Part shown: one piece after another, positions 20,467 to 29,921 of the stretch
How positions within the stretch are numbered: position 1 is the stretch's first letter
Layout: every line of letters starts with the position of its first letter
Assembly (NCBI GenBank): GCA_020722015.1
Contig: DYLQ01000003.1
Location: forward strand, 32,678-96,677
DNA: 64,000 nt
Direction of reading: 5' to 3'
Source: Thermotoga sp.
GTDB taxonomy: Bacteria; Thermotogota; Thermotogae; Mesoaciditogales; Mesoaciditogaceae
Made by a program: the position numbers and the translations under genes
Notes under the pieces: model-generated
Seen by the model: the letters and a program-made list of their open reading frames with translations, nothing else
Told to the model about the DNA's origin: nothing
Databases searched by the model: none

Positions 20467-21583
20467 CCTTTAATTCAGAATTATCCTGAGGGATCTCATC
20501 GATAAATGGTTGGAAGATGCCTGACACTATCAATTCGATTGCCGATCTTTCGTCAAGGCCTCTGGACATCAAATAGTATAACTTATTCTCGTCTATATTT
20601 CCAACAGATGCACCATGTTTTGCCACAACGTTATTGTTATCGACGAAAAGAGACGGTATGGAATCGGCACGTGCTCTGGAAGACAAATTTATGACCGTAC
20701 TTTTTTCTTCAGAATTCGCATTGTAAGCCGTATTTTTGATGTCTATGTTTCCCCTAACAACAGAGTAAGATTCGTCACCAAGTACACCATTCGATTCAAT
20801 TTTTCCGAAAGTTTTTTCACCAAAATGGTTTATTGCGTACTTTAAGTCGAGCCTTTCTTTTCCACGTCCAAAATAAACTGACTTGAAGGTTGCTTTAGAA
20901 TTTCTCCCTATTAAGTTCGCATCATGATCTATAGCCGTTTTTTGTCCTCCAAAGATAACATCGTAAACTTCGATTTCAGCATTTTCTTCAAGGGTGTAAA
21001 GATTTGATGAAATTACAAGGCCTGTCCTTGAATTTAAAAAGACGTTGAATACTCTTAATTTAGAATCATGTTTTAAAGAAAACTTTGAAGCGGAGTTTAG
21101 AAATTTGCCACCAGATCCGTACTCTCTTACAAGAGTACCTGAAGAGTTGTTTTGCAACGCAAGACCGGAATTTTCCAGCACGCTTTGATTTGAATTCATG
21201 TCATATTTAAGCGTTATCTTTGAATTTTCATCTATGTTTCCAAAGATCCCTGAGTTAAAAAAGATCAAGGCCATAAGTGTGAACTTGGGATCCACTCCTT
21301 TGAATTTTTCAAGTAAGAATTCTTTAAAAATAGGGGAATTCAAAGCCTTTTTGGAAAGAGAAACATTTCCCTCTTTTATGAAATTGCCAACATATTTTTG
21401 AACAGGAATCTTCTTAAAATCAGAAAATTCAAGCCTTTTCCATTTTGGGAAATCATACTGGGAGTATTCAAGAAAAAGTTCTTTGAATAATTCCTTATTT
21501 TCAGTCAAGTCTTCAAAGTTATAATCGTCTGATACTTTAAAACCCTGCCTTTTGGGTTCAATTCTCACAAACATATCCATCAC
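20432..21583 (-). CDS. sufD: Fe-S cluster assembly protein SufD
   Basis: SufBD family C-terminus KHGASVGNIDENKLYYLMSRGLDERSAIELIVSGIFQP between sufB and sufS. Confidence 0.93.
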   Translation of the reverse strand: MMDMFVRIEPKRQGFKVSDDYNFEDLTENKELFKELFLEYSQYDFPKWKRLEFSDFKKIPVQKYVGNFIKEGNVSLSKKALNSPIFKEFLLEKFKGVDPKFTLMALIFFNSGIFGNIDENSKITLKYDMNSNQSVLENSGLALQNNSSGTLVREYGSGGKFLNSASKFSLKHDSKLRVFNVFLNSRTGLVISSNLYTLEENAEIEVYDVIFGGQKTAIDHDANLIGRNSKATFKSVYFGRGKERLDLKYAINHFGEKTFGKIESNGVLGDESYSVVRGNIDIKNTAYNANSEEKSTVINLSSRARADSIPSLFVDNNNVVAKHGASVGNIDENKLYYLMSRGLDERSAIELIVSGIFQPFIDEIPQDNSELKDEIENAISIRI

Positions 21584-22935
21584 CCTATTTTTGAATTGAA
21601 ATGCATATCGATAAGTCTGTTGAATTCAACGGCATATTCGAACGGTAATTGTTTTATAAAAGGTTCGAGAAATCCCCTAACTATTAAAGCACGCGCGTCA
21701 TCTTCGCTGAGACCTCTGCTCATGAGGTAATATATCTGTTCTTCATTTATCTTTCCAACATAAGCCTCATGTCCGATCTCGGATTCGTTGTTCATAACTT
21801 CTATTATGGGAAGCGTATCTGATTTGGATATGTCATCTACCATTAAAGCAGAACAATCGACGGATGATTTTGAATGTATCGCCGATTCTGAAACTCTCAC
21901 AAGTCCCCTGTAAAATGCATATCCTCCTCCAAAACTTATGCTTCTTGAATCTACTTTTGAGGATGTGTAGGGTGCCAAGTGAAAGACCTTTGTACCCGTA
22001 TCAAGATGTTGACCAGGTCCTGCATAAGTGATAGTTGTATATTCAGTTCTTGCACCTTTACCTTTTAAAATGCTCGACGGATATAACATCGTTTTTGCCG
22101 ATCCCATGGTTCCAGATATCCATATTATCGTTCCATCTTTATCAACCGATGCGCGTTTTGTGTTGAGATTGTAGGTATTTTTTGCCCAATTTTCTATCGT
22201 TGAAAATCTAACAGTAGCACCTTCTCCAACGTATATCTCAACTGCACCGGCATGCATGTTACTGACAGAATAATTTTGACCAGAACATCCTTCTATAAAT
22301 TCGAGTTTTGCACCTTTATCAACGACTATCAAAGTATGTTCGAATTGACCCATGCCCGGAGATCCCATAAGGTAATAAGATTGTATTGGCATTGGAACTT
22401 TCACGTTTGGAGGCACATATATGAAAGTACCACCACTCCATACGGCCCCATGAAGGGCAGCAAATTTATGATCATTCGGAGGGATAAGGCGCATGAAATA
22501 TTTCTTGACAAGATCTGGATATTCCCTAACGGCTGTTCCCATCTCTAAAAAGATAACTCCCAACTTTGAAAGAGATTCTTTCATGTTATGGTAAACAACC
22601 TCAGAATCGTATTGAGCTCCAACACCTGCCAACGCTTTCCTTTCTGCTTCCGGAATTCCAAGTTTTTCAAAGTTATTTCTTATATCTTCAGGTACATCTT
22701 CCCATGATCTTTCATTCTGAACACTAGGCCTTACGTAATTGACAATGGAATTGAGATCAAGAGAAGATATGTCAACTCCAAAATTCGGATTAGGCCTGTT
22801 CAAAAAAAATTCGAGAGATTTCATCCTCAATTCTCTCATCCAATAAGGTTCGTCTTTTGCCGCAGAGATCTCTTCTATTATGCTTCTATTTAAACCTGGT
22901 TCAGTTTTCAAAATGGCGTTGAAATTATTCATCAT
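21580..22935 (-). CDS. sufB: Fe-S cluster assembly protein SufB
   Basis: GTFIYVPPNVKVPMPIQSYY, EGCSGQNYSVSNMHAGAVEIYV, GHEAYVGKINEEQIYYLMSRGL. Confidence 0.97.
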   Translation of the reverse strand: MMNNFNAILKTEPGLNRSIIEEISAAKDEPYWMRELRMKSLEFFLNRPNPNFGVDISSLDLNSIVNYVRPSVQNERSWEDVPEDIRNNFEKLGIPEAERKALAGVGAQYDSEVVYHNMKESLSKLGVIFLEMGTAVREYPDLVKKYFMRLIPPNDHKFAALHGAVWSGGTFIYVPPNVKVPMPIQSYYLMGSPGMGQFEHTLIVVDKGAKLEFIEGCSGQNYSVSNMHAGAVEIYVGEGATVRFSTIENWAKNTYNLNTKRASVDKDGTIIWISGTMGSAKTMLYPSSILKGKGARTEYTTITYAGPGQHLDTGTKVFHLAPYTSSKVDSRSISFGGGYAFYRGLVRVSESAIHSKSSVDCSALMVDDISKSDTLPIIEVMNNESEIGHEAYVGKINEEQIYYLMSRGLSEDDARALIVRGFLEPFIKQLPFEYAVEFNRLIDMHFNSKIG

Positions 22936-23669
22936 AATCTCACCTCCTCATATCCACTTTTTTCGAGTTCTTCTGCTATTTCTATTCCACCAGTTTTGAT
23001 TATCTGACCATCTATGAATATGTGAACGAAATTTGGTTTTACGTAATCCAATATTCTTTTGTAATGCGTCACAAGTACAACTGACATACCCATCTCAGCC
23101 GCATGATTTATGCCATCCGATACCACTTTAAGGGCATCTATGTCAAGGCCTGAATCTGTCTCGTCAAGCAAAGCAATTTGAGGATTCAAAACATTCAATT
23201 GAAGTATTTCAGATTTTTTTCTTTCTCCGCCTGAAAAACCAAGGTTTACATATCTTTTAAGAAAATCGCGATCAATCTTGAGTGAATCGGCAGTTTTGAG
23301 GAGCATATCACCAAATTCGAGGACATTCATTTGCTTTTCAGGATGAACTTTTTCATAAGCAAGTTTAAGAAAATTCATGAAAGTGACACCAGATATTTCT
23401 TCCGGATATTGAAAAGACTGAAATATACCAAGCCTTGCCCTTTCACTTACGCTCAAGTTAAGGATGCTTTTGCCTTTGAAAAGAATATCTCCAGACGATA
23501 TTTTATACTTTGGATTGCCCATTATAACGTTTATAAAGGTAGTTTTACCTGCCCCGTTGGGACCCATTATCGCATGAATTTCATTTGTATTTACGGTAAG
23601 ATTAACTCCCTTTATGACTTCTTTTTCTTCTATAAAAGCGTGAAGATCGGCGATCTTAAGAATTTCCAT
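22932..23669 (-). CDS. sufC: Fe-S cluster assembly ATPase SufC
   Basis: GPNGAGKTTF, GFSGGERKKSEILQ, LLDETDSGLDIDAL. Confidence 0.97.
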   Translation of the reverse strand: MEILKIADLHAFIEEKEVIKGVNLTVNTNEIHAIMGPNGAGKTTFINVIMGNPKYKISSGDILFKGKSILNLSVSERARLGIFQSFQYPEEISGVTFMNFLKLAYEKVHPEKQMNVLEFGDMLLKTADSLKIDRDFLKRYVNLGFSGGERKKSEILQLNVLNPQIALLDETDSGLDIDALKVVSDGINHAAEMGMSVVLVTHYKRILDYVKPNFVHIFIDGQIIKTGGIEIAEELEKSGYEEVRL

Positions 23670-23729
23670 ATTTTATACCTCCTATATAAGCTAGACTAAT
23701 TTTATCCTAATTCATTTTATCACTTTTTC

Positions 23730-23877
23730 ATGCTAAATGCAAATTTTAAAACTAGCATATAAATTCAAATTTGGCAGGTTGCAAGTGGCGGGTGGCTTGT
23801 GGTCTTTCATTCCTGACCTGATAAGAATCCAATCTGATAAAGTCAAATGACTTCATTTTTAAAGTTGGTTTAGTATA
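23730..23877 (+). repeat. MITE-like palindromic repeat, copy D (divergent left half)
   Basis: Right half GATAAAGTCAAATGACTTCATTTTTAAAGTTGGTTTAGTATA matches copies B and C; left half ATGCTAAAT...AAATTTGGCAGG is degenerate. Confidence 0.75.
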
Positions 23878-23951
23878 AGGTTTTGGAGAAAAGTATAACT
23901 CATATATGTGATATACTACTAATGATATCGTACCAATTGGAGGTTGATTAA

Positions 23952-24320
23952 ATGCATGGTTATGGGCATGGATTTAAAGAACATGGTGGTATGAGAACAA
24001 GGTTCATAGGTCCATTTTTACTTTTAGCACTTTACAGAGAGCCATCTTATGGATACGAACTCATGGATAAATTGAAAGAGTTTGGTTTTGATATGTACAT
24101 GCCGGATCAAACTTCGATATACAAAATGCTAAGGAACATGGAAGAAAAAGGGTTTATATCTTCCGAATGGGATACCCGCGGGTCTGGTCCTGCAAAGCGC
24201 GTATACAAAGTTACGTCAGAAGGCATTGAACTTTTAAAAAATCTGGCTTTTGAGATAAAAGATGATATAAAAATTTATCAAAATTTTCTTGACATTTTTG
24301 AAAAACTGGAAATTCAATGA
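23952..24320 (+). CDS. PadR family transcriptional regulator
   Basis: LLLALYREPSYGYELMDKL...SIYKMLRNMEEKGFISSEW...KRVYKVTSEG. Confidence 0.95.
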   Translation: MHGYGHGFKEHGGMRTRFIGPFLLLALYREPSYGYELMDKLKEFGFDMYMPDQTSIYKMLRNMEEKGFISSEWDTRGSGPAKRVYKVTSEGIELLKNLAFEIKDDIKIYQNFLDIFEKLEIQ

Positions 24321-24471
24321 TATACCTAATCAACTTTAAAAATGAAGTCATTTGACTTCAGCAATTACCTTTCGGTGTCTGGTCCTCGCTTCGCTGCGGA
24401 GGCCACCTGCAAGGCAATTTGCTCTCCGTCAAATTTAAATTATATTTCAATTTTGAAAAGTGTTTAGTATA
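24321..24471 (-). repeat. MITE-like palindromic repeat, copy B (reverse orientation)
   Basis: Reverse complement begins TATACTAAACACTTTTCAAAATTGAAATATAATTTAAATTTGACGGAGAGCAAATTGCC and ends TGAAGTCAAATGACTTCATTTTTAAAGTTGATTAGGTATA. Confidence 0.87.
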
Positions 24472-24541
24472 ACTTTGCAGTTCACCGTTACCTTTTGCTT
24501 TTCATCTGCTTGTAAAGTCCGTAAAGAAGGGGATTGATCTG

Positions 24542-25759
24542 ATGTTCAAATTTGAGTGGTTAAACCGTAACATTGCATTGTTAATGACCGGACGTTTTTT
24601 AAGAAGTATGGCTCAGGGTTTTTTGATAATAATAGTCGTAATTTATCTTTCGAGAATAGGATTTTCTGCCGTCCAAATAGGTTTTATCTTCACCGTGACG
24701 ATAATAGTGGGTATGTTTCTTTCTATATGGGTCGGCTTCGCAGCCGATAAATACGGAAGAAAATTCGTCATAATTTTATTGACGGTTGTAAGCGCTGTGA
24801 GTGCTATTGGTTTCCTTTTCACGACAAATTATTACATTTTAATGGGACTTATAGCCGTCGGTACGATAGGGCGCGGTGGCGGAGCTGGGAGCGGAGGCGC
24901 GTTTGGGCCTTTTTATCCCGCAGAACAAGCACTCATAACGGAAAGCGTTAAGCCCAAATTTAGAAATAATGCTTTCAGCTATCTTTCAATTTTCGGAACG
25001 ATCGGGAGCGCCGTGGGTTCTATTATCGCACTTATTCCGTCGCACTTCACGCACATGTTCGGAATGGACTGGCGAGGAAGTTATCTTTTTTTGATGGCTT
25101 TAGCCGGAGTGCTTTACTTCGTGATGGTAATTGCAACCATGTTTATACATGAAAGGAAAGATAGGCCCAAAAGGCAGAATGCATTACAAATTTCATGGAA
25201 ACTTGTTGGAAAACTTTCGATTACAAATGCGATAAACGGTTTGGGAATAGGGTTTTTAGGGCCTATACTCGTTTACTGGTTTTTCATAAAATACGGCGCA
25301 GGAACAGATGCAATAGGAATTTTATACACGATTGTCAACATCATAGCCGTAATCCCATTTCTGATAGCCTCTCCGCTCGCAAAAATATTTGGTTCTGTCA
25401 AAACGATAGTTGCGACAAGACTCTTTGGCGTTGTAACTTTGATCTTAATGGCTTTCATGCCGACTTTTTTGCTCGCGAGCATTTTTTTCACGATAAGAAT
25501 GATGGTAATCGCAATCGGAAATCCTCTGCGTCAATCATTTGTCATGGGACAGGCAAAAAGCGAAGAAAGAGCCACTGTCGCATCTTTAAGCAATCTCCCG
25601 CAGCAGATAACATCTTCGGTAGGGCCTGCGGCAAGCGGTTATCTGATAGATATGTCGATGATCGAAATGCCTATTTTATTCGCAGCCAGTTTTCAATTTG
25701 TTAACGCTATACTTTATTGGTATTTTTTTAAAAATTCTGATGAGCATAATGAAGAGTAG
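24542..25759 (+). CDS. MFS transporter
   Basis: 12-TM-like hydrophobic profile, GFAADKYGRKFVIIL motif. Confidence 0.93.
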   Translation: MFKFEWLNRNIALLMTGRFLRSMAQGFLIIIVVIYLSRIGFSAVQIGFIFTVTIIVGMFLSIWVGFAADKYGRKFVIILLTVVSAVSAIGFLFTTNYYILMGLIAVGTIGRGGGAGSGGAFGPFYPAEQALITESVKPKFRNNAFSYLSIFGTIGSAVGSIIALIPSHFTHMFGMDWRGSYLFLMALAGVLYFVMVIATMFIHERKDRPKRQNALQISWKLVGKLSITNAINGLGIGFLGPILVYWFFIKYGAGTDAIGILYTIVNIIAVIPFLIASPLAKIFGSVKTIVATRLFGVVTLILMAFMPTFLLASIFFTIRMMVIAIGNPLRQSFVMGQAKSEERATVASLSNLPQQITSSVGPAASGYLIDMSMIEMPILFAASFQFVNAILYWYFFKNSDEHNEE

Positions 25760-25766
25760 CAACAAA

Positions 25767-25797
25767 GAACGAGCCTTTCGGCTCGTTCTAATTTTTT
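25767..25797 (+). terminator. Rho-independent terminator of the MFS gene
   Basis: GAACGAGCC-TTTC-GGCTCGTTC followed by TAATTTTTT. Confidence 0.92.
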
Positions 25798-25854
25798 ATT
25801 AAGGGGGATAAGGGGTATCATTTTTTAGACGTTTTTTAATTCAATTTGTTCAGA

Positions 25855-26838
25855 TCAATTTTTGTAAAGTATGCACCTTGCAAAATGTCCGTCATCTATC
25901 TTCACCATGTCGGGTACCCTTTCTTTGCATTCAGGTTTTGCAAATGGACACCTCGGTTCAAATGGACAACCGGGCGGTAAATTCGTCAGATCAGGTACTT
26001 CCCCTCCCACGTCTACCTTCTCCGGCTCTAATCCCGATTCCGGTTTCGGAGCGGCCCTTTTGAGCAATTGCGTGTAAGGATGTTTCGGATCGTTTATCAC
26101 ATCATCGGATGAACCTATTTCGACCAGATGACCCGCATACATTATCGCTATCCTATCCGACATGTAATGTGCTCCTGCCAGATCGTGCGTTATGAAAAGA
26201 TACGATACGCCTTCTTTTTCTTTGAGCTCAAGCATCTGGTTCATTATGTCAAGTCTTATCGACACGTCAAGCATCGATGTGGGTTCATCGGCAAGTATCA
26301 GTTGAGGCTGAACCGCTATCGCCCTGGCTATCCCTACTCTCTGCCTTTGACCTCCGGACAACTCGTACGGATATTTATCGTATATCTGCTGTGGAGGTAT
26401 CAATCCTGCCTCTTCAAGGATGCTTAAAACTCTTTCTTTTATCTTGTCCTTCTCAACTATCTTGTGTATCTTAAGAGGTCTTGTCAGTCCGTATCCGATC
26501 GAATGCAAAGGATTGAGCGATGAAAACGGATCTTGGAAGATCATTTGCACATGCTTTCTGTAACTCACAAGTTCTTTATGTCTCATCTTCAAAGGTGTTT
26601 CATGTCCGTTCAGAAGAATCTTTCCGGATGTCGGTTCGTACAATCTCACTATGACTCTTGCGACTGTCGTCTTACCGCTTCCCGATTCTCCCACAAGTCC
26701 CAACACTTCTTTTTCACCTATCTCAAAGTCTATCCCATTTATCGCATGAACTATTCTCACCCTGCCGAAAGAACCCATCCGAAATTCTTTCACAAGATTT
26801 TTAACCTCTATGACATTTTTATTGGTTTGCGTCTCCAC
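25855..26838 (-). CDS. Oligopeptide/dipeptide ABC transporter ATP-binding protein (OppF/DppF type)
   Basis: GESGSGKTTVARVI, LSGGQRQRVGIARAI, CPFEPRCPFA oligo_HPY C-terminus. Confidence 0.95.
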   Translation of the reverse strand: METQTNKNVIEVKNLVKEFRMGSFGRVRIVHAINGIDFEIGEKEVLGLVGESGSGKTTVARVIVRLYEPTSGKILLNGHETPLKMRHKELVSYRKHVQMIFQDPFSSLNPLHSIGYGLTRPLKIHKIVEKDKIKERVLSILEEAGLIPPQQIYDKYPYELSGGQRQRVGIARAIAVQPQLILADEPTSMLDVSIRLDIMNQMLELKEKEGVSYLFITHDLAGAHYMSDRIAIMYAGHLVEIGSSDDVINDPKHPYTQLLKRAAPKPESGLEPEKVDVGGEVPDLTNLPPGCPFEPRCPFAKPECKERVPDMVKIDDGHFARCILYKN

Positions 26839-26843
26839 CTAAA

Positions 26844-27809
26844 TCACTTCCCATCGTAGAGATGGCATGCCACAAAATGCTCGCTCTCTATCTCCACAAG
26901 TTTTGGGTTCTCGACGTCACACACACCGCTTATTCTCTTTTCGCACCTTGGATAGAACGGACATCCCTTTATCTCCTGAGAGAGATCCGGTGGCCTTCCG
27001 GCTATGCCATGAAGTTTCTGACGCTTTCCAACCAAAGGTGGAAATGAGTGCATAAGTCCGTAGGTGTATGGATGCATCTGTTTTGCGTACAGCTTTTCGG
27101 ATGGTGCCTTTTCAACTATTTGCCCTGCATACATTATCGCCAAAGAATCCGAAATCTCCACAAGCAAAGAAAGATCATGTGTTATGAAGATTATGGCAAA
27201 GCCAAGTTTCTTCCTTAACTCATCCACTTCCTGGAGTATCCTTCTCTGTACCACAACATCTAAGGCCGTCGTCGGTTCATCCATGATTATGAGTTTTGGA
27301 TTCAGTGCCAGTGCCATGGCTATAACCACTCTTTGTTTCATACCACCTGACAACTGGTGAGGATACGCATCCAAGTATTTAGACGAGACATTGACAAGAT
27401 TAAGCAATTCTTTTGCACGCTTTTCAAGTTCATCTTCTGTCATGTTAACATGATACTTTATGGAATTGTATATCTGTGTCCTTACTTTCAATACCGGATT
27501 TAAAACGTTCATAGATGCCTGAAAGACCATTGAAAATTCTTTCCATCTCATCTTCCTCAATTGCTCGTCGTCAACCTTCATGAGATCTATATTGTTAAAT
27601 TCTATCGAACCGGAGAAGATCCTTCCGGGTGGCATAAGCAACCTTATGACCCCGAATGCAAGTGTAGATTTCCCACATCCTGATTCTCCAGCTATGCCAA
27701 GGAATTCTCCCTGATCAAGTTCAAAAGACACATCCCTTACGGCCCATGTCTTGAATTTCGTGAATTCGTATCCTGCATTCAAATCTTTGACTTTAAGTAG
27801 TGTGGCCAT
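26844..27809 (-). CDS. Oligopeptide/dipeptide ABC transporter ATP-binding protein (OppD/DppD type)
   Basis: GESGCGKSTLAFGVIRL, LSGGMKQRVVIAMAL, CPFYPRCEKR. Confidence 0.95.
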   Translation of the reverse strand: MATLLKVKDLNAGYEFTKFKTWAVRDVSFELDQGEFLGIAGESGCGKSTLAFGVIRLLMPPGRIFSGSIEFNNIDLMKVDDEQLRKMRWKEFSMVFQASMNVLNPVLKVRTQIYNSIKYHVNMTEDELEKRAKELLNLVNVSSKYLDAYPHQLSGGMKQRVVIAMALALNPKLIIMDEPTTALDVVVQRRILQEVDELRKKLGFAIIFITHDLSLLVEISDSLAIMYAGQIVEKAPSEKLYAKQMHPYTYGLMHSFPPLVGKRQKLHGIAGRPPDLSQEIKGCPFYPRCEKRISGVCDVENPKLVEIESEHFVACHLYDGK

Positions 27810-27810
27810 C

Positions 27811-28647
27811 TTATCGCTTCCTCAACTTTGGATTTGTTATCTCATCAACGGCAAAATTCATAAGCGCGAAGGACATCCCGAGAAGCGCTATCATCAATCC
27901 TGGAACAGTTGCCCATTCCCACAATCCGAAAAGTAATGCCTGATTGTTTTGTGCCCAATAAAGTATCGTACCCCAAGATATAGCACTTGAATCTCCAAGT
28001 CCCAAAAATTCGAGGCCTGCTTCGCTTAACACGGCATAAACGGCAGCACCAAAGAAATTTGCCACCACGAGACTCAGCATGTTAGGAAAGATGTCCGAAA
28101 AGATTATGTGAGAGGAACTTTCACCCACTACAACCGACGCATTCACGTAATCTCTGCCTTTCAAAGTTAAAACCTGAGATCTTAAAGTTCTTGCACCCCA
28201 GGCCCATCCTGTTATGGATATTACAAAAATTATCGTCCATATTCCTTTCACAACTATGAAAGCACTTATTATGATTATCAAAGGAAGACCTGGAATAACG
28301 AGAAAGATATTCGTGATCGTCATGAGAATATCATCTGTTAATCCGCCTAAATATCCGGATGAAAGGCCCATAATGACCGATATAATCGTGGCAATGGCTC
28401 CGGTTATGAGTCCTACCATCAAGGACAATCTTGTACCCCATATAACCTGAGAAAAGATGTCTTGCCCCACGGCCGTTGTTCCCAAAAGGTGCTTCCAACT
28501 CGGACCTTGAAGCGGTGTAAAAGCCATTGAGGTGGGGGAGTATGGTGCTATAAACGGAGAAAAAATGGCAAGCACCACGAAGATAAGAAAAATGATGATA
28601 CCCACGGTCGATTTCTTATTTTTAAAGAAGATTTTCACGTAATTCAT
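27811..28647 (-). CDS. Peptide ABC transporter permease (OppC/DppC type)
   Basis: N-terminal TM and YVNASVVVGESSSHIIFSDIFPNM EAA loop; start chosen at internal Met (28647), which removes the overlap with the upstream permease gene. Confidence 0.93.
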   Translation of the reverse strand: MNYVKIFFKNKKSTVGIIIFLIFVVLAIFSPFIAPYSPTSMAFTPLQGPSWKHLLGTTAVGQDIFSQVIWGTRLSLMVGLITGAIATIISVIMGLSSGYLGGLTDDILMTITNIFLVIPGLPLIIIISAFIVVKGIWTIIFVISITGWAWGARTLRSQVLTLKGRDYVNASVVVGESSSHIIFSDIFPNMLSLVVANFFGAAVYAVLSEAGLEFLGLGDSSAISWGTILYWAQNNQALLFGLWEWATVPGLMIALLGMSFALMNFAVDEITNPKLRKR

Positions 28648-28648
28648 A

Positions 28649-29632
28649 TCATTCACCACTTGATCTGGCACGAGGATCAAGAAATACATACACCATGTCC
28701 GCTATGAAATTTGCAATAAGCACGGCTATCGTTATGAAAAGGAATATAGCCTGCATGAGTGGATAATCTATGTTTAAGACCGCTTGATAAAGCAGATATC
28801 CGACTCCAGGATACGAAAACACGATTTCCGTTAAAAGCACACCGCTTATTACAAATCCTATTGCCATGGCAAAGCCTGTAAAACTCGGCAAAATTGCATT
28901 TCGCGCTGCGTAATTCAACTCTATTTCTCTTTCCGGCAGGCCTTGAGCAAATGCAAAAGTTATGTAATCGTCTGAAAGTACACTTATCATGTTGTTTCTC
29001 ATCGTCAACATCCATCCTCCCATTGCCGTTATGACTATGGTTCCAGCCGGAAGTATAGCATGGTACAACACAGACCACACAAGGCTTAATCCGGCAAGGC
29101 CTGATGCTGAAGAATATGCACCGCCCAATGGGAACCATCCAAATATGAAAGCAAAAACATATTCAACGACTAAAGCAAACCAGAAATAGGGCATTGAGTT
29201 AAGAAAGAAAGCAAGTGGAACTGTAACAGTACTTGACGCTGAATTTCTTCTCCACGAGACTCTTATTCCAAGCAATGTTCCAATAATAAAGGCTATAACA
29301 GTGGATATGCCGGCTAATCCCAACGTCCAAGGTATTGCTTGTGATAACACCTGCCCAACTGTTGTAGGGTAAAAACTCACAGATATTCCAAAATTACCCG
29401 TCAGCATCCTTCCAAGATAATCCCAATACTGAAGGAACATGCTTTCATGTGTGTTTATACCAAAAGCAATTTCAAGAGCACTTATAGCTTGAGGATTAAG
29501 CCTCCCTTGAAACTTTGCTATCATAACTTCCGCGGGATTACCTGGCATAAGCCTTGGAAGAATGAAATTGATCGTTAACGCGGCCCATGCTGTGATGAGG
29601 AAAAAAATCACTCTTTTCAATATGTATTTCAT
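28649..29632 (-). CDS. Peptide ABC transporter permease (OppB/DppB type)
   Basis: NFILPRLMPGNPAEVM; DYITFAFAQGLPEREIELNYAARNAILP. Confidence 0.95.
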   Translation of the reverse strand: MKYILKRVIFFLITAWAALTINFILPRLMPGNPAEVMIAKFQGRLNPQAISALEIAFGINTHESMFLQYWDYLGRMLTGNFGISVSFYPTTVGQVLSQAIPWTLGLAGISTVIAFIIGTLLGIRVSWRRNSASSTVTVPLAFFLNSMPYFWFALVVEYVFAFIFGWFPLGGAYSSASGLAGLSLVWSVLYHAILPAGTIVITAMGGWMLTMRNNMISVLSDDYITFAFAQGLPEREIELNYAARNAILPSFTGFAMAIGFVISGVLLTEIVFSYPGVGYLLYQAVLNIDYPLMQAIFLFITIAVLIANFIADMVYVFLDPRARSSGE

Positions 29633-29874
29633 CTAAAAGCCTCCAAAACATGAATTTATGGCCTATTCCGCGCATCACATTTAATATAACATTTTATCTG
29701 TAATTATCATATATGACAAATACAGCCATTTAAATTATTTATCAGTTGTTTTTAACCAAAAATGAAGAATAAAATGTTATTTCTGTTTTTTTCATGGCAT
29801 TTCTTCGTTTAGCTTGTGATATCGTCTGATATCGCACTTCACGTTTTAAAACAAACAAAGAGTTTTCTCTTAAA

Positions 29875-29904
29875 TTGTATCGATGCAACGAAGAATGATA
29901 TAAT
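29875..29904 (+). promoter_or_regulatory. Candidate sigma-70-type promoter for abcF
   Basis: TTGTAT-18 bp-TATAAT, about 17 nt before the start codon; the short leader makes it tentative. Confidence 0.4.
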
Positions 29905-29921
29905 TCTTTCGGAGGAAAAAG

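Noticed and set aside
23915-23935. PadR operator GATAT-N10-ATATC upstream of padR
   Set aside because: Only 5-bp arms in AT-rich DNA; expected by chance, no second copy seen at the MFS promoter.
23730-24471. CRISPR array from the repeated palindromes around padR
   Set aside because: Only two copies here, in opposite orientation, ~150 bp long and separated by a gene; no short regular spacers, no cas genes.
25195-25704. 169-aa ORF inside the MFS gene in another frame
   Set aside because: Shadow ORF; low-complexity C/H/N/R-rich translation, fully inside a well-supported transporter CDS.
28677-29138. 153-aa minus ORF within the OppB-type permease gene
   Set aside because: Alternative-frame translation rich in C/H/R; the permease frame is clearly the coding one.
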